A model generated the notes under the pieces. It did not search any database. It saw only the letters and a program-made list of their open reading frames with translations, and was not told the origin of the DNA. Made by a program: the position numbers and the translations under genes. 64,000 bases of DNA from NCBI RefSeq assembly GCF_003545805.1, contig NZ_NMQR01000008.1, positions 89,448 through 153,447 on the forward strand. The letters run 5' to 3'. This stretch comes from Photorhabdus sp. CRCIA-P01 (lineage in GTDB: Bacteria > Pseudomonadota > Gammaproteobacteria > Enterobacterales > Enterobacteriaceae). This document shows positions 9,014 through 20,067 of this stretch, one piece after another; the stretch's first letter is position 1; every line of letters begins with the position of its first letter.

Positions 9014-9677
9014 CCAATAATGCAGACCCACTGTCTTCTAGTACGATCTTACCGTTTTCCAATACATATCCTCGGTCAGCCAATTTCAACGCCTGATTTG
9101 CATTCTGTTCAACCAAAAAAATTGTCATCCCCTCTTCTCTTAACTGTTGAATAGTGTCGAAAATCTGAATGATAACTATCGGTGCCAACCCTAATGAAGG
9201 CTCATCCAGCAACAATAACTGTGGCTGACTCATTAAAGCACGGCCAATTGCCAACATTTGCTGTTCACCACCGGACATCGTTCCAGCCTGCTGGTTACGC
9301 CTTTCCTGTAGGCGAGGAAATAAATCATAAACCCGCTCAATGCGCTGCTGATACTGAGTCTTATCAGCAAAAAAGCCGCCCATTGCCAAATTATCTTCCA
9401 CTGTCATACGAGCAAACACTCTGCGACCTTCAGGAACAATCGCAATAGCCTCACGCATAATACGAGCTGTCGGCCATTGGGTGATATCCTTACCACGAAA
9501 AATAATGGAACCTTCTGTCGCTCTGGGTTCACTGCATAAGGTACTGAGCAATGTTGTTTTTCCTGCGCCATTTGCACCAATCAGAGTGACGATTTCTCCC
9601 TGCTGAATATTCAGGCTGACCTGATGCAATACCTGAACTTCCCCATAATGGGCAGATACCCGCTTAAATTCCAACAT
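8976..9677 (-). CDS. livF: Branched-chain amino acid ABC transporter ATPase LivF
   Basis: LivF is one of two ATPases energising the high-affinity uptake of leucine, isoleucine and valine. The 233 residues contain Walker A (GANGAGKTT, about 34-42), the ABC signature (MSGGEQQMLAIGRAL), Walker B (LLLLDEPSLGLAP) and the switch histidine region (IFLVEQNA, where Gln-Asn replaces the usual His, as is typical of LivF). It is the last gene of livKHMGF on the minus strand, 2 bp after livG. Confidence 0.97.
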   Translation of the reverse strand: MLEFKRVSAHYGEVQVLHQVSLNIQQGEIVTLIGANGAGKTTLLSTLCSEPRATEGSIIFRGKDITQWPTARIMREAIAIVPEGRRVFARMTVEDNLAMGGFFADKTQYQQRIERVYDLFPRLQERRNQQAGTMSGGEQQMLAIGRALMSQPQLLLLDEPSLGLAPIVIIQIFDTIQQLREEGMTIFLVEQNANQALKLADRGYVLENGKIVLEDSGSALLVNEAVRNAYLGG

Positions 9678-9679
9678 AA

Positions 9680-10453
9680 TTAATACACCTCGCCCAGATA
9701 TGCCCGGATAACATCCGGGTTGTTACGAATCTCTTCTGGCCGTCCTTGCGCCAAAGACATTCCTTGATTAACAACATAGATACGATCTGAAATTCCCATC
9801 ACCAATTTCATATCATGCTCAATCAACAACACAGAAACTTGGTGATGTTCCCTCAGTTCAGCAATTAGGATATTAAGCTCTCCTGTCTCTTTCGGGTTCA
9901 GACCCGCAGCGGGTTCATCTAGCATCAAAATTTCCGGACGTGCTACCATGCAGCGGGCAATCTCCAAACGCCGTTGCTGACCATATGCCAGATTACCTGC
10001 CTGCCTGTTTACCAGTGGTAACAAACCAACCCGTTCTAACCAAGTTATGGCCCAATCTACGGCCTTGGATTCCGCACGACGGAATGCCGGCGTTTTAAAA
10101 AGACCAGCCCAAAGGCCACTTTTCAGATGCTGATGCTGCGCCACTAATAGATTTTCAATCACCGTCATTTCCCGGAACAACCGCACATGCTGGAATGTTC
10201 TGATAACGCCCATACGAGCAATAGCCTGCCCAGATAACCCTTCCAGATGTTTTTCCCGTAGCTTTATAGTACCGCTAGTCGGACAGTAAAATCCTGTCAG
10301 ACAATTAAAGATCGTCGTTTTCCCTGCACCATTAGGCCCAATAAGAGAAACAATTTCACCCTGATTTAACCTCAGGGCAACGTTATTAACCGCCAGCAAG
10401 CCACCGAAGCGCATGGTCAGATCGGAAACCTGCAATAATGGTGTTGCACTCAT
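9680..10453 (-). CDS. livG: Branched-chain amino acid ABC transporter ATPase LivG
   Basis: LivG is the second ATPase of the LIV transporter. It has Walker A (GPNGAGKTT), signature (NLAYGQQRRLEIARCM), Walker B (ILMLDEPAAGLNP) and the switch histidine (LIEHDMKLVM). An in-frame ATG at 10480 overlaps livM. The ATG at 10453 has GGGAGGA 8 nt upstream and gives MSATPLLQVSDLTMRFGG (257 residues), close to the E. coli protein, so I chose it. Confidence 0.96.
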   Translation of the reverse strand: MSATPLLQVSDLTMRFGGLLAVNNVALRLNQGEIVSLIGPNGAGKTTIFNCLTGFYCPTSGTIKLREKHLEGLSGQAIARMGVIRTFQHVRLFREMTVIENLLVAQHQHLKSGLWAGLFKTPAFRRAESKAVDWAITWLERVGLLPLVNRQAGNLAYGQQRRLEIARCMVARPEILMLDEPAAGLNPKETGELNILIAELREHHQVSVLLIEHDMKLVMGISDRIYVVNQGMSLAQGRPEEIRNNPDVIRAYLGEVY

Positions 10454-10476
10454 GCTTGCTTTCCTCCCTGTACCTG

Positions 10477-11727
10477 TCATTTCAATTTAACATGACGACG
10501 TTTTGTCGGTAGCAACCCTTGCGGGCGCCAAACCATCATCAACACCATCATTGCCCCTAGCAGCAACATACTGTAGGCATTCAGATCACGCATCATCTCA
10601 CGGGAAACCACCAACAAAACGGCCGCTAGAATCACCGCAATCTGTGAGCCCATCCCTCCGAGTACCACAATCGCCAACACAAAAGCAGATTCAGCAAAAG
10701 TGAAGGACTCCGGGCTGACAAACCCCTGCCGAGCAGCGAATAAAGTGCCAGCAAAACCAGCAAATGCCGCACTGATAGTAAACGCTGCCAGTTTAATGCG
10801 GGTTGGACTCAAACCAAGAGAGCGACAAGCAATTTCATCTTCACGCAATGCTTCCCAGGCACGACCTAACGGCATACGTAGCAGCCGATTAACAATAAAT
10901 ACTGTCAGTATTACCAACAGCAACACCACCAGATAGAGGAAGATGACCCGATCACTTGGATCGTATTTCAAACCAAAGAAATTGTGGAAAGTATCCCAAC
11001 CTCCCTCTTTCACACTGCGGTTAAACTCTAGCCCGAAGAGAGTCGGTTTTGGGATCTGGCTGATACCATTCGGACCACCTGTTATTTCAGTATTATTCAA
11101 CAGTAGAATGCGAACAATTTCACCGAAACCAAGCGTGACAATTGCCAGATAATCACCTCGCAATCGTAATACCGGAAAGCCCAGTAAAAACCCAGATAAA
11201 GCTGCTGTTAACCCCGCCAGTGGCAAGCTCTGCCAAAACCCTAACCCGTAATAGTGAGTTAGTAAAGCATAGGTATAAGCGCCAATAGCATAAAAGCCTG
11301 CATACCCAAGCACCAACAACCCCGACAGGCCAACCACTACATTCAAACCCAACCCTAGCATGACATAAATCAACGTCAGCGTAGCAATATCAACACTACC
11401 ACGGGAGGCTATGAACGGCCAGATAATCGAAGCAATAATGAGCAATATTACCAGTCGTTTTTGCCCTTTAGTTGAACCATCGAAATCTGACAGCGACCAG
11501 CTTTTAACAGGTATTTTTTTCATCGTCTGTTGAATAACCGGGCGCAATAACTGGAACAGAAAAACAACCGTACAGCCAATACCAATCCATAGCCATCTCA
11601 CTTCATCGGCGCGGTGAACGACCAACTTCGTACCGTCCAGCGACAACTGCATCCCCATCATAAAGGCAAACAACACAAATAAAACGGCTGAGGCAATAAC
11701 AGCATTCACCCAATTGGCATGTTTCAT
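10477..11727 (-). CDS. livM: Branched-chain amino acid ABC transporter permease LivM
   Basis: LivM is one of the two inner-membrane permeases of the LIV system. The 416 residues include about ten hydrophobic helices and the family loop region [33 protein letters not shown], which contacts the ATPases. Conserved segments [23 protein letters not shown] and [17 protein letters not shown] are clear. Its ATG overlaps the livH stop by 4 bp (ATGA), a sign of coupled translation. Confidence 0.96.
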   Translation of the reverse strand: MKHANWVNAVIASAVLFVLFAFMMGMQLSLDGTKLVVHRADEVRWLWIGIGCTVVFLFQLLRPVIQQTMKKIPVKSWSLSDFDGSTKGQKRLVILLIIASIIWPFIASRGSVDIATLTLIYVMLGLGLNVVVGLSGLLVLGYAGFYAIGAYTYALLTHYYGLGFWQSLPLAGLTAALSGFLLGFPVLRLRGDYLAIVTLGFGEIVRILLLNNTEITGGPNGISQIPKPTLFGLEFNRSVKEGGWDTFHNFFGLKYDPSDRVIFLYLVVLLLVILTVFIVNRLLRMPLGRAWEALREDEIACRSLGLSPTRIKLAAFTISAAFAGFAGTLFAARQGFVSPESFTFAESAFVLAIVVLGGMGSQIAVILAAVLLVVSREMMRDLNAYSMLLLGAMMVLMMVWRPQGLLPTKRRHVKLK

Positions 11728-12650
11728 ACTTTTTCTACCTCTGGACGGCCTAAAATCCCAGTCGGCATAAACAACAGCACAACAATGAGCAGAGCAAAGG
11801 AAACGGCATCTTTATATTCGGTGCTCAAATAAGCAGAAGTCAGGGCTTCAGAAATTCCCAAGACCAAGCCACCAATCATCGCCCCCGGAATACTGCCAAT
11901 CCCTCCCAAGACTGCTGCGGTGAAAGCTTTCATTCCTGCCATAAAACCGATATACGGATTTATCACGCCGTAAAACTGCCCCAACAAAACACCGGCTACC
12001 GCAGCCATTACCGCACCGATAACAAAGGTCAAAGAAATAACTTTGTCAGTATTGATCCCCAGCAAACCGGCCATTTTCAGATCTTCCGCGCAAGCGCGGC
12101 AGGCACGCCCCATACGGGAATAGCGGATAAACATCGTCAGTACCAGCATGGCAAGAAATGTCACTATCCAGATAGTCAGTTGCATTGCGGTAATACTGGC
12201 AGAAAACCCATCGCTTTCACCCAATAGCCACTGCCCGGTAATCAGACTTGGCAATGCCAGATCGCGGGAACCTTGTGACAAGCTGACATAATTTTGCAGG
12301 AAAATAGACATCCCAATTGCGGAAATCAACGCAATCAGACGCTTGGAATGGCGAACGGGTTTGTAAGCCACCCGTTCAATACTCCAGCCATAAGCGCTGG
12401 CAATCACAATTGATGTTAAAAAGGCAGCAGTAATCAGCAACCAGCCCAGATCAATTCCCATCATCATCAGAGCAGCAATCACAATAAAGGAGACATAGCT
12501 GCCAATCATATAAACTTCACCATGAGCAAAGTTAATCATCCCGATAATGCCGTAAACCATCGTATAGCCAATGGCAATCAATGCATAAGTGCTACCCAGG
12601 GTAACCCCGTTTAACATCTGCTGTAAAAAATAGAGAAATTGCTCTGACAT
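11724..12650 (-). CDS. livH: Branched-chain amino acid ABC transporter permease LivH
   Basis: LivH is the partner permease of LivM. I chose the ATG at 12650 ([11 protein letters not shown], 308 residues, the E. coli length), which has AGAGG 8 nt upstream. The frame stays open to 12701 but that extension (MAVSSCLTGAV) is not family-like. Features are about eight helices, [17 protein letters not shown] near the N-terminus and the ATPase-coupling loop [23 protein letters not shown]. It lies 61 bp after livK. Confidence 0.96.
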   Translation of the reverse strand: MSEQFLYFLQQMLNGVTLGSTYALIAIGYTMVYGIIGMINFAHGEVYMIGSYVSFIVIAALMMMGIDLGWLLITAAFLTSIVIASAYGWSIERVAYKPVRHSKRLIALISAIGMSIFLQNYVSLSQGSRDLALPSLITGQWLLGESDGFSASITAMQLTIWIVTFLAMLVLTMFIRYSRMGRACRACAEDLKMAGLLGINTDKVISLTFVIGAVMAAVAGVLLGQFYGVINPYIGFMAGMKAFTAAVLGGIGSIPGAMIGGLVLGISEALTSAYLSTEYKDAVSFALLIVVLLFMPTGILGRPEVEKV

Positions 12651-12711
12651 ACCTTGTACCTCTGGAATAACAGCCCCTGTCAAGCAGGAGCTGACGGCCA
12701 TTCGGATGGCT

Positions 12712-13824
12712 TTACTTCACAGAAGTAGAAGAACCGTCCGCATGCCATTCAAAAATGCCGAACTCGAACCCTTTCAGGTCGCCAGCCTGATTCCAGCTCA
12801 GTGTTCCCATCACGGTATCGACCGGATTAGTTTTCAGATCTTTCACCAAATCAGCAGGTTCCATACTGCCGGTACGGCTCATTGCCGTTGTCAGAGATTG
12901 CAGGGCGGCATAGGTTGTCCAGACGAATGGGCCCGTTGGATCCTCTTTCTTAGTTTTGATTGCATCAACGATCGCTTTGTTTGCCGGAACTTGATCGTAT
13001 CGTTTAGGCAATGTTACGAACATTCCTTCAGAAGCGGCACCGGCAATATTAGACAACGAAGAGTTACCGACACCTTCCGGTCCCATAAAACGGATATTCA
13101 AACCCGCTTGTTTAGCCTGGCGCAGAATTTGTCCCATTTCAGGGTAGTAACCGCCGAAATAGACAAAATCCACATTTTCTTTTTTCAGGCGGGCAACCAG
13201 CACTGAGAAATCTTTATCACCGGCAGTAACACCTTCAAACAATACCGTATTGACTCCCACCTTTTTCAGTGTATTGAGAACAGAACGAGCCAATCCTTCA
13301 CCGTATTGCTGTTTATCGTGAACAATTGCCAGCCGTTGAGGCTTGATATTTTCAACAATATATTTCGCTGCCGTTGGGCCCTGATCAGAATCCAGCCCAG
13401 TGGTACGTAGAATCATTTGGTAGCCACGAGTTGTCAGATCAGCATTAGTTGCCGCGGGTGTAATCATAATCACACCTTCATCTTCATAGATATCAGATGC
13501 CGGTTGAGTCGATGAAGAGCACAAGTGGCCGATAACATAGCGAATGTTATCATTAATCACTTTATTAGCGACGGCCACAGCCTGTTTCGGGTCACACGCA
13601 TCATCATATTCAACACCCACCAGCTTATTGCCATTAATACCACCGTTAGCATTAATATCCGCAATCGCCTGACGTGCACCAGTAAATTCCATATCACCAT
13701 ATTGAGCAACTGGGCCAGACATTGCCCCCACAATCGCCACTTTGATCTCTTGTGCCCACAGAGAGTGACTCATCATCATGACAATACAACCTGCTAATAG
13801 TCTCTTACCTACTATGATTTTCAT
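12712..13824 (-). CDS. livK: Leucine/branched-chain amino acid periplasmic binding protein
   Basis: The protein captures branched-chain amino acids in the periplasm and delivers them to LivHMGF. A Sec signal peptide covers residues 1 to about 24 ([25 protein letters not shown]), followed by the mature start [18 protein letters not shown]. The two-lobed type I fold is clear, with [20 protein letters not shown] and [21 protein letters not shown] (disulfide cysteines and ligand-contact serines) and ELLR-like [19 protein letters not shown]. Only one binding-protein gene is seen here, while E. coli has livJ and livK, so specificity (leucine or all three) cannot be told. First gene of the operon. 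Confidence 0.94.
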   Translation of the reverse strand: MKIIVGKRLLAGCIVMMMSHSLWAQEIKVAIVGAMSGPVAQYGDMEFTGARQAIADINANGGINGNKLVGVEYDDACDPKQAVAVANKVINDNIRYVIGHLCSSSTQPASDIYEDEGVIMITPAATNADLTTRGYQMILRTTGLDSDQGPTAAKYIVENIKPQRLAIVHDKQQYGEGLARSVLNTLKKVGVNTVLFEGVTAGDKDFSVLVARLKKENVDFVYFGGYYPEMGQILRQAKQAGLNIRFMGPEGVGNSSLSNIAGAASEGMFVTLPKRYDQVPANKAIVDAIKTKKEDPTGPFVWTTYAALQSLTTAMSRTGSMEPADLVKDLKTNPVDTVMGTLSWNQAGDLKGFEFGIFEWHADGSSTSVK

Positions 13825-14214
13825 TTTATTTATCCCCGTGTTGTTATTGGTCTAATTTATTGTGTTTGCCTTCAAGATCACCCATTATCTGACAGGAAAT
13901 CATGACCTTTTGTGATTGATGGTTAGATAAAGTAATTTTTATTAATAAGACTTTATTTTTCATGTTATTAAAATAGTATTTCATGCTTAAAATCAAATTA
14001 ACAAGGTAGCTAAAAGCATTAATTACAGAATAAAATACCGCCATAGTTGATTGGAATTTAGACGAAATACAGTGTGATATTCTGGTTAAATATTAGTAAA
14101 GCAATCTTTAACTCGGAAGATCGATCACATTAAAAACATTTTTTCCAGTAACGTATAAAAATAGTCACACAACATTCCGACTGTTTATTCATCTACAATT
14201 GATATGGAAAAACC
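13825..14214. other. Divergent promoter region between livK and panM
   Basis: About 390 bp, AT-rich, with no gene. It carries the promoters for livKHMGF (leftward) and panM (rightward). Lrp control of liv is known in enterobacteria, but I could not mark a confident Lrp site. Confidence 0.45.
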
Positions 14215-14613
14215 ATGAAGTTAACTATCGAACAACTGATTGTTTTATCAGCACAAGATATGATTGATTTGGGGAAAATCTGGCCTCGGCAAACGCCAGA
14301 ACAATGGCAAATCCATCTAAAAAACGGCAATAAACTGTTCGCCGCCCGTTTCAATGACAGATTGTTGGCCGCAGTAAAAATCACTCTCAGCAATCAATCC
14401 GGCCTGCTTGAAGATTTATGTGTTCGTGAAATAACACATCGCCGGGGTGTGGGTTTATATCTGGTCAATGAAACCAAGGCCCGGCATCCTGCTGTTAAAC
14501 AGTGGAAGCTAAGTCTCAAGGGTTTCCCTGATGCCAACGAACCAGCATTAAAAGGTTTTATGAATGCCTGTGGTTTTCGTTATGACACCACTTCAAGCTA
14601 TTATTTGGGCTGA
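14215..14613 (+). CDS. panM: PanD maturation/regulatory factor PanM (PanZ)
   Basis: PanM (PanZ, YhhK) is a GNAT-fold protein that binds acetyl-CoA, triggers self-cleavage of pro-PanD (aspartate 1-decarboxylase) and inhibits the mature enzyme. This couples beta-alanine and pantothenate synthesis to CoA level. The 132 residues include the family N-terminus MKLTIEQL, ARFNDRLLAAVKITLS and the acetyl-CoA pyrophosphate loop REITHRRGVGLYLV. Its end overlaps the convergent glycerate kinase gene by 13 bp. Its usual position next to the liv genes is kept. Confidence 0.93.
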   Translation: MKLTIEQLIVLSAQDMIDLGKIWPRQTPEQWQIHLKNGNKLFAARFNDRLLAAVKITLSNQSGLLEDLCVREITHRRGVGLYLVNETKARHPAVKQWKLSLKGFPDANEPALKGFMNACGFRYDTTSSYYLG

Positions 14614-15740
14614 CTCATCTTCCAGACGGCAGCCACATTGCGGGCTGTCACCCGCAAATTCTCACGCCCGCAAGCAAGAGCATCCGAAAGAGAACAAACG
14701 CCGGGCATAATTGAGAAAACAGCATCCAACCCATGCTCATGAACGACGTTATAGTCCTGACTCATACCGCCAACCAATGCAATGGTTGGAATAGCATACT
14801 TTTCGGCAATACGGGCAACGCCGATGGGTGTTTTACCGTAAATAGTCTGGCTATCTATCCGGCCTTCCCCAGTAATAACCAGATCAGCACCTTGTACTAC
14901 TTTCTCCAGTTCCAGCGTGGAGATAACAATATCAATTCCCGGTTGTAATTTAGCTTTAAGACAACCCAGTAAAGACGCTCCCATACCACCGGCGGCTCCT
15001 GTACCAGGTACATCAATGACCTTCATTTTTGTCAGGAATTCAATTTTTTCACCGTAATGACGCAAGGCAGCATCCAATTCTTTCACCCTTTCTGGGGTCG
15101 CCCCTTTTTGTGGTCCGAAAACAGCAGATGCACCAAACTCACCACATAACGGGTTAGACACATCACAGGCGACGATAATTTCAGTCCGATTCAAACGAGC
15201 ATCCAAACCAGAAAGATCGATTTTAGCAAGCCGATTTAGCGCCGCCCCGCCAGCCACCAACTCTTTTCCATCAGAATCAAGCAAACAAGCCCCCAACGCC
15301 TGCATCATACCGGCACCACCATCATTAGTCGCACTACCACCGATACCGAGGATTATCTTACTGACACCTTTATCCACAGCAGACAATATCAGCTCTCCGG
15401 TGCCATACGTCGTGGTTATCAGCGGATTACGCTTTTCCATCGGAACCAGATGTAAGCCAGAAGCCGCCGCCATTTCAATAACAGCGGTTTTTCCATCACC
15501 CAGCACGCCAAAAAAACTATCCACCGGCAGATTTAACGGACCGGTAACAGGCAAATGGATAACTTGCCCATCGGTGGCGGCTACCATTGATTCAACCGTA
15601 CCTTCACCACCATCCGCCATCGGCAGTTTAATGTATTCAGCTTGTGGATAGATTTCACGAAATCCCTGTTCTATCGCTTCAGCAACCTGCAAGGCACCAA
15701 GGCTCTCTTTAAATGAATCAGGTGCAATAACAACTTTCAT
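14601..15740 (-). CDS. Glycerate 2-kinase (GlxK/GarK family)
   Basis: The enzyme phosphorylates D-glycerate with ATP to 2-phosphoglycerate in glycerate, glyoxylate and galactarate use. The 379-residue family signatures are MKVVIAPDSFKESL at the N-terminus, MADGGEGTVESM, GIGGSATNDGGAGMMQALGA, NPLCGEFGASAVFGPQKGA and ITGEGRIDSQTIYGKTPIGVA. I cannot separate garK from glxK by sequence alone, and no glyoxylate or galactarate genes lie nearby. It appears to be a single-gene unit between panM and rpoH. Confidence 0.93.
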   Translation of the reverse strand: MKVVIAPDSFKESLGALQVAEAIEQGFREIYPQAEYIKLPMADGGEGTVESMVAATDGQVIHLPVTGPLNLPVDSFFGVLGDGKTAVIEMAAASGLHLVPMEKRNPLITTTYGTGELILSAVDKGVSKIILGIGGSATNDGGAGMMQALGACLLDSDGKELVAGGAALNRLAKIDLSGLDARLNRTEIIVACDVSNPLCGEFGASAVFGPQKGATPERVKELDAALRHYGEKIEFLTKMKVIDVPGTGAAGGMGASLLGCLKAKLQPGIDIVISTLELEKVVQGADLVITGEGRIDSQTIYGKTPIGVARIAEKYAIPTIALVGGMSQDYNVVHEHGLDAVFSIMPGVCSLSDALACGRENLRVTARNVAAVWKMSQPK

Positions 15741-15776
15741 CGGATTAGTTTGGTTGTAAGACTCTGAAAGAAGGAG

Positions 15777-15804
15777 TAAAAAAGGCGATAAATCATTATC
15801 GCCC
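15777..15804 (-). terminator. Intrinsic terminator of rpoH
   Basis: GGCGATAA (15784-15791) and TTATCGCC (15796-15803) form an 8-bp stem with a 4-nt loop. On the minus strand it is followed by a run of Ts, 46 bp beyond the rpoH stop codon. Confidence 0.85.
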
Positions 15805-15849
15805 TTTTAACTTATTAATCGTGAATGCGTTAACGCAAAATCACTTTAT

Positions 15850-16707
15850 TTATGCTTCAATTGCTACACGCAGTTTTTTCATGGCATTCTTTTCAAGCTG
15901 ACGTACACGCTCCGCAGAAACACCATATTTATCAGCCAGCTCTTGCAGGGTAGATTTGTTATCATCATCCAACCAGCGGCAACGGATAATATCCTGACTG
16001 CGCTCGTCTAAGCCTTCTATCGCTACCGACAATTTATCAGCGGCATGGTTTTCCCAGTTATCCTCTTCAATGCCATCTGCAAAATCAGAAGCTTTATCCT
16101 GAAGATACAGAACTGGGGCAACCGGCAAGCCTTCCTGACTATCATCATCAGCAGACATATCAAACGCCATATCCTGTGCTGACATACGAGATTCCATCTC
16201 ACGCACATCTTTACTGGTCACACCAAGTTCTTTGGCGACCATTTCCACTTCGTCCTGATTAAACCAACCTAAACGCTGTTTAGTTTTACGCAGATTAAAA
16301 AACAGCTTGCGCTGTGCTTTAGTTGTCGCGACTTTAACAATACGCCAATTACGCAGTACATATTCGTGGATTTCAGCTTTAATCCAGTGAACAGCAAAAG
16401 AAACCAGACGCACCCCCACTTCCGGGTTAAAACGACGTACTGCTTTCATCAAGCCAATGTTCCCTTCCTGAATTAAATCCGCCTGGGGCAGGCCATAACC
16501 AGCATAACTGCGAGCGACATGAACAACGAAGCGCAGATGAGACAGAATCAGCTTCTTAGCTGCATCCAGATCTCCCTGGTAATGCAGCCTTTCAGCCAGT
16601 TCCTTCTCTTCCTCTGCTGTCAGCATCGGGTAGGTATTAGAGGCACGGATATAGCCCTCTAGACTTCCTTGAGGAACTAACGCTAAGGTTTGCATTTCTT
16701 TGGCCAT
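15850..16707 (-). CDS. rpoH: RNA polymerase heat-shock sigma factor RpoH (sigma 32)
   Basis: Sigma 32 directs RNA polymerase to heat-shock promoters such as the groESL promoter in this window. The 285 residues show region 2 ([43 protein letters not shown]), the RpoH-box region QRKLFFNLR and region 4.2 ([27 protein letters not shown]). In E. coli, synthesis is limited by a 5' mRNA thermometer and the protein is turned over by FtsH. I did not fold the leader here. It lies downstream of ftsYEX with its own 246-bp upstream region. Confidence 0.98.
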   Translation of the reverse strand: MAKEMQTLALVPQGSLEGYIRASNTYPMLTAEEEKELAERLHYQGDLDAAKKLILSHLRFVVHVARSYAGYGLPQADLIQEGNIGLMKAVRRFNPEVGVRLVSFAVHWIKAEIHEYVLRNWRIVKVATTKAQRKLFFNLRKTKQRLGWFNQDEVEMVAKELGVTSKDVREMESRMSAQDMAFDMSADDDSQEGLPVAPVLYLQDKASDFADGIEEDNWENHAADKLSVAIEGLDERSQDIIRCRWLDDDNKSTLQELADKYGVSAERVRQLEKNAMKKLRVAIEA

Positions 16708-16953
16708 TCAAATCCTCTCAAATAAGGTTCAAATCGTTAGTACAGATTACATCAGTATTTATAAACCAATGCTCAACATACAGCGGTACAGTCTATCACC
16801 AGAATGTGCATATTCAAGTTACAGATGCGTAGGGTTGTAATAATTTCAGGACAGATAAAATCCACCGTGGAATCACGAAACAAAAAATAGCAGATTGTTT
16901 TATATTTATGCAAGTAACTTTATTTGTACCAGCCATAACAAGCATTAAGTCAA

Positions 16954-17928
16954 TTATTCTGGCGTAAAGTGGCGCAAATGCTGGGTTGTCGCCAACCAAG
17001 CAGCTACCCAACCAATCATCGCGGAGAGCAAAACTAGCAGCAGGGATTCATCCCATGAAAGCCCATGTAAATTAAACGTGGTACCAAACACACTGGCAAC
17101 CTGTGTGACAACATCAGAGAGCTTCCATACCAACAGAGCCGAGAGTATCAATGATAACATCGCACCAAGCCCCCCTAACAAAGCGCCGCCATTGAGGAAT
17201 GGACGCAAAATAAAACCATCAGTCGCGCCAATCAGCTTCATCACGTTAATCGTATCACGATGGCTGAAAATACTGAGGCGCACACTATTACCGATGACCA
17301 AAAACAGCGCAACGATCATCAGAATACCGATCACTGTCGCAATCTGACCGATAAGACCGGTCAGCGCCGCCAAACGGGCAAACCAGCTATCATCCATCCG
17401 AACTTCTTCAATACCTTTGACCTGAGAAACCCTGTCACGCAATGTAGTCAAAGTCTGTGAGCTCTGAAAATCAATTTTCGGCGTAATGATAGCGACTGCG
17501 GGTAGGGGATTCTCTTCCAGCATATCCAGCGCACCGCCAAAACCAGACCAAGTGCGGAACTCTGTCATCGCTTCCTGACGCGAGAGATAGTTAACATTAT
17601 CCACACCATCAAGTGCTTTCAGTTCGCTTATTAATTTTTGAGCGCTATTATCATCCAGTGATTTATCGAGATACACCGTCAATTGAGGGGTGGGATACCA
17701 TTTTTCCGCAGCCTGGCTGACATTCTTCCACACAATGTAACAAACGCTTGGTAATGTCAGAGATATCGCAATAACCATAATCGTCAGCAGAGTTGCCAGT
17801 GGCTGACGCAACATATCTGTCAGCGCATTCATCCAGGCATAGCGCCACTGCTCACGCCATCCTCCTTGTAAAACTTTACTTTTCGATCTTGTTACTTTCC
17901 CCGCTGCCTTACGCACATTTTTAACCAT
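16954..17928 (-). CDS. ftsX: Cell-division ABC transporter-like permease FtsX
   Basis: FtsX is the inner-membrane partner of FtsE at the septum; the pair relays division to periplasmic amidase activation through EnvC. The 324 residues have a basic cytoplasmic N-terminus ([18 protein letters not shown]), a first helix near 45-70, a periplasmic domain and three C-terminal helices ([35 protein letters not shown] region). It overlaps ftsE by 8 bp. Confidence 0.97.
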   Translation of the reverse strand: MVKNVRKAAGKVTRSKSKVLQGGWREQWRYAWMNALTDMLRQPLATLLTIMVIAISLTLPSVCYIVWKNVSQAAEKWYPTPQLTVYLDKSLDDNSAQKLISELKALDGVDNVNYLSRQEAMTEFRTWSGFGGALDMLEENPLPAVAIITPKIDFQSSQTLTTLRDRVSQVKGIEEVRMDDSWFARLAALTGLIGQIATVIGILMIVALFLVIGNSVRLSIFSHRDTINVMKLIGATDGFILRPFLNGGALLGGLGAMLSLILSALLVWKLSDVVTQVASVFGTTFNLHGLSWDESLLLVLLSAMIGWVAAWLATTQHLRHFTPE

Positions 17929-18586
17929 GATGTTCTCCCACCATACGGCCCTGGCCCAGAGTCAGAATACGATATTTCCGTCGTTCAATCAGTGCCATAT
18001 CATGGGTCGCCATCAGCACCGTCACCCCTACCCGGTTAAACTCTTCAAACAGCCGTAAAATGCCCTCTGACAATTCACCATCAAGATTACCGGTCGGTTC
18101 ATCCGCCAACAAAACAGTTGGCTTATTCACAACCGCACGAGCAATGCCAACACGTTGTTGTTCACCACCCGAAAGCTGAATTGGAAAATTTCTCGCTTTG
18201 TCCAGCAGACCAACCTTATCCAGAGCAGCGGAAGTCCGACGACGGATATCCTCAAAACTTGCACCTGAAATAACCAGCGGCATTGCCACGTTATCGTATA
18301 CCGTCCGATCCAGCAGCAGATGATGATCTTGGAAAATCATACCAATCTGACGACGTAGAAAAGGTACCTCACGGCTTTTTAACCGACTGATATCATGACC
18401 GGCAAACCAAATATGCCCAGCGCTAGGTCGCTCAATGCCACAGATGAGTTTCAGCAAGGTACTTTTACCTGCCCCTGAGTGACCAATTAGAAATGCCATT
18501 TCCGCAGGGCACAAATGAAAATTCACCCCTTGCAGGGCTTGCCGTCCCCCCAGATAAGCTTTACTGACCTGTTCAAAGCGAATCAT
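17921..18586 (-). CDS. ftsE: Cell-division ATP-binding protein FtsE
   Basis: FtsE is the ABC ATPase that drives FtsX at the divisome. The 221 residues contain Walker A ([11 protein letters not shown]), signature ([15 protein letters not shown]), Walker B ([12 protein letters not shown]) and the switch histidine ([10 protein letters not shown]). It starts 5 bp after ftsY and overlaps ftsX, giving the standard ftsYEX operon. Confidence 0.98.
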   Translation of the reverse strand: MIRFEQVSKAYLGGRQALQGVNFHLCPAEMAFLIGHSGAGKSTLLKLICGIERPSAGHIWFAGHDISRLKSREVPFLRRQIGMIFQDHHLLLDRTVYDNVAMPLVISGASFEDIRRRTSAALDKVGLLDKARNFPIQLSGGEQQRVGIARAVVNKPTVLLADEPTGNLDGELSEGILRLFEEFNRVGVTVLMATHDMALIERRKYRILTLGQGRMVGEHHG

Positions 18587-18591
18587 GGTAA

Positions 18592-20067
18592 TTAATCCTC
18601 TCGGGCAAAAAGTGCCTCTATAAAATCATCTGCCTTAAATGGTCTCAGATCTTCAATGCCTTCACCGACACCAATATAACGGATAGGAATTTCAAACTGA
18701 TCAGCAATGGCAAAAATCACCCCACCTTTGGCAGTCCCATCCAGTTTTGTCAGTGAGATACCTGTCAGCCCAACAGCTTCATGGAACAATTTAGCCTGAC
18801 TTATCGCATTCTGGCCGGTGCTGGCATCCAATGTCAGCATAATTTCATGTGGCGCATCTTCGTCCAGTTTTTTCATCACCCGGACAATTTTCTTCAACTC
18901 TTCCATTAGGTGAGATTTATTTTGCAAACGACCTGCGGTATCTGCAATCAGTACATCTACACCTTTCGCTTTAGCTGATTGAATAGCATCGAAAATCACG
19001 GAAGCGGGATCAGCACCAGTATGCTGCGCCACCACCGAAATATGGTTGCGATCCCCCCACACTTGTAACTGTTCAACCGCGGCGGCACGGAAAGTATCCC
19101 CGGCCGCCAACATGACAGATTTACCTTGCGCCTGGAACTGACGTGCCAATTTACCAATTGTTGTCGTTTTACCAACACCATTAACACCAACCATTAGAAT
19201 GACATACGGTGTTTTTCCTTCGATATCCAGCGGTTTATCAACTTTAACCAGAATGCCAGACATCTCTTCTTTCAATTTGGCATACAACGCTTCTACATCT
19301 TTTAGCTCTTTACGGCTGGCATGCTCTGTCAAACTGCTAATGATTTTACGGGTAGTCTCGACACCAACATCCGCAATCAATAACTGCTCTTCCAATTCAT
19401 CAAACAGATCATCATCGATCTTTTTGCCACTGAATAGGCTGAGAAAACCGGAACCCAGATTCTGACGGGTTTTAACCAGACTGCGTTTCAAACGAGAGAA
19501 AAAACCCTCTTTAGTCGGGCGCTCTTGCTCTTTTAATATAACTGGCTTTGGCTGTTCAGTTTGTACCTGTTGTGCAGCTAATCTTGCGGCTTCTTCTGCA
19601 AGACGTTGTTGTTCTGCCTGCTCCGCGGCTAATCTTGCAGACTCTTCGGCAAGACGCTGTTGCTCTGCCTGCTCCGCTGCCAATTTTGCTGCATCTTCAA
19701 CAAGACGTTGTTGCTCTGCCTGCTCCGCGGCTAATCTTGCAGACTCTTCGGCAAGACGCTGTTGCTCTGCCTGCTCCGCGGCTAATCTTGCAGACTCTTC
19801 GGCAAGACGCTGTTGCTCTGCCTGCTCCGCAGCTAATCTTGCAGATTCTTCGACAAGACGTTGTTGTTCCGCCTGCTCCGCAGCTAATCTTGCAGATTCT
19901 TCGACAAGACGTTGTTGTTCCGCCTGCTCCGCAGCTAATCTTGCAGATTCTTCAACAAGACGTTGCTGTTCCGCCTGCTCCGCCGCCAATTGTTCTTCTT
20001 TTTGCTGCTCTTCCTGACGGCCACGCCCAAACCAGGAGAAAAAGCCTCTTTTTTTCTCTTTTGCCAT
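18592..20067 (-). CDS. ftsY: Signal recognition particle receptor FtsY
   Basis: FtsY is the SRP receptor GTPase that docks ribosome-SRP complexes at the membrane. The C-terminal NG domain is complete: GKKIDDDLFDELEEQLLIADVG (N), G-1 GVNGVGKTTTIGKLA, DTFRAAAVEQLQVW, G-3 DTAGR, TKLDGTAKGG and the C-terminal amphipathic end. The N-terminal A domain starts with a membrane-targeting segment (MAKEKKRGFFSWFG) and continues with eight near-identical 17-residue repeats (residues about 27-162). The protein is 491 residues, close to E. coli FtsY, but here the acidic A domain is a periodic coiled coil. Confidence 0.97.
   Translation of the reverse strand: MAKEKKRGFFSWFGRGRQEEQQKEEQLAAEQAEQQRLVEESARLAAEQAEQQRLVEESARLAAEQAEQQRLVEESARLAAEQAEQQRLAEESARLAAEQAEQQRLAEESARLAAEQAEQQRLVEDAAKLAAEQAEQQRLAEESARLAAEQAEQQRLAEEAARLAAQQVQTEQPKPVILKEQERPTKEGFFSRLKRSLVKTRQNLGSGFLSLFSGKKIDDDLFDELEEQLLIADVGVETTRKIISSLTEHASRKELKDVEALYAKLKEEMSGILVKVDKPLDIEGKTPYVILMVGVNGVGKTTTIGKLARQFQAQGKSVMLAAGDTFRAAAVEQLQVWGDRNHISVVAQHTGADPASVIFDAIQSAKAKGVDVLIADTAGRLQNKSHLMEELKKIVRVMKKLDEDAPHEIMLTLDASTGQNAISQAKLFHEAVGLTGISLTKLDGTAKGGVIFAIADQFEIPIRYIGVGEGIEDLRPFKADDFIEALFARED
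19582..19989 (-). repeat. Eight tandem 51-bp repeats inside ftsY
   Basis: The repeat encodes LAAEQAEQQRLVEESAR with few changes (Val/Ala; EESAR/EDAAK/EEAAR), eight times in a row. The DNA units also stay very similar, which is consistent with recent expansion. Unit number could vary between strains. Confidence 0.93.

Noticed and set aside
19582..19989. Regular repeats considered as a CRISPR array
   Set aside because: Units are directly adjacent without unique spacers, 51 bp long, and in frame within ftsY.
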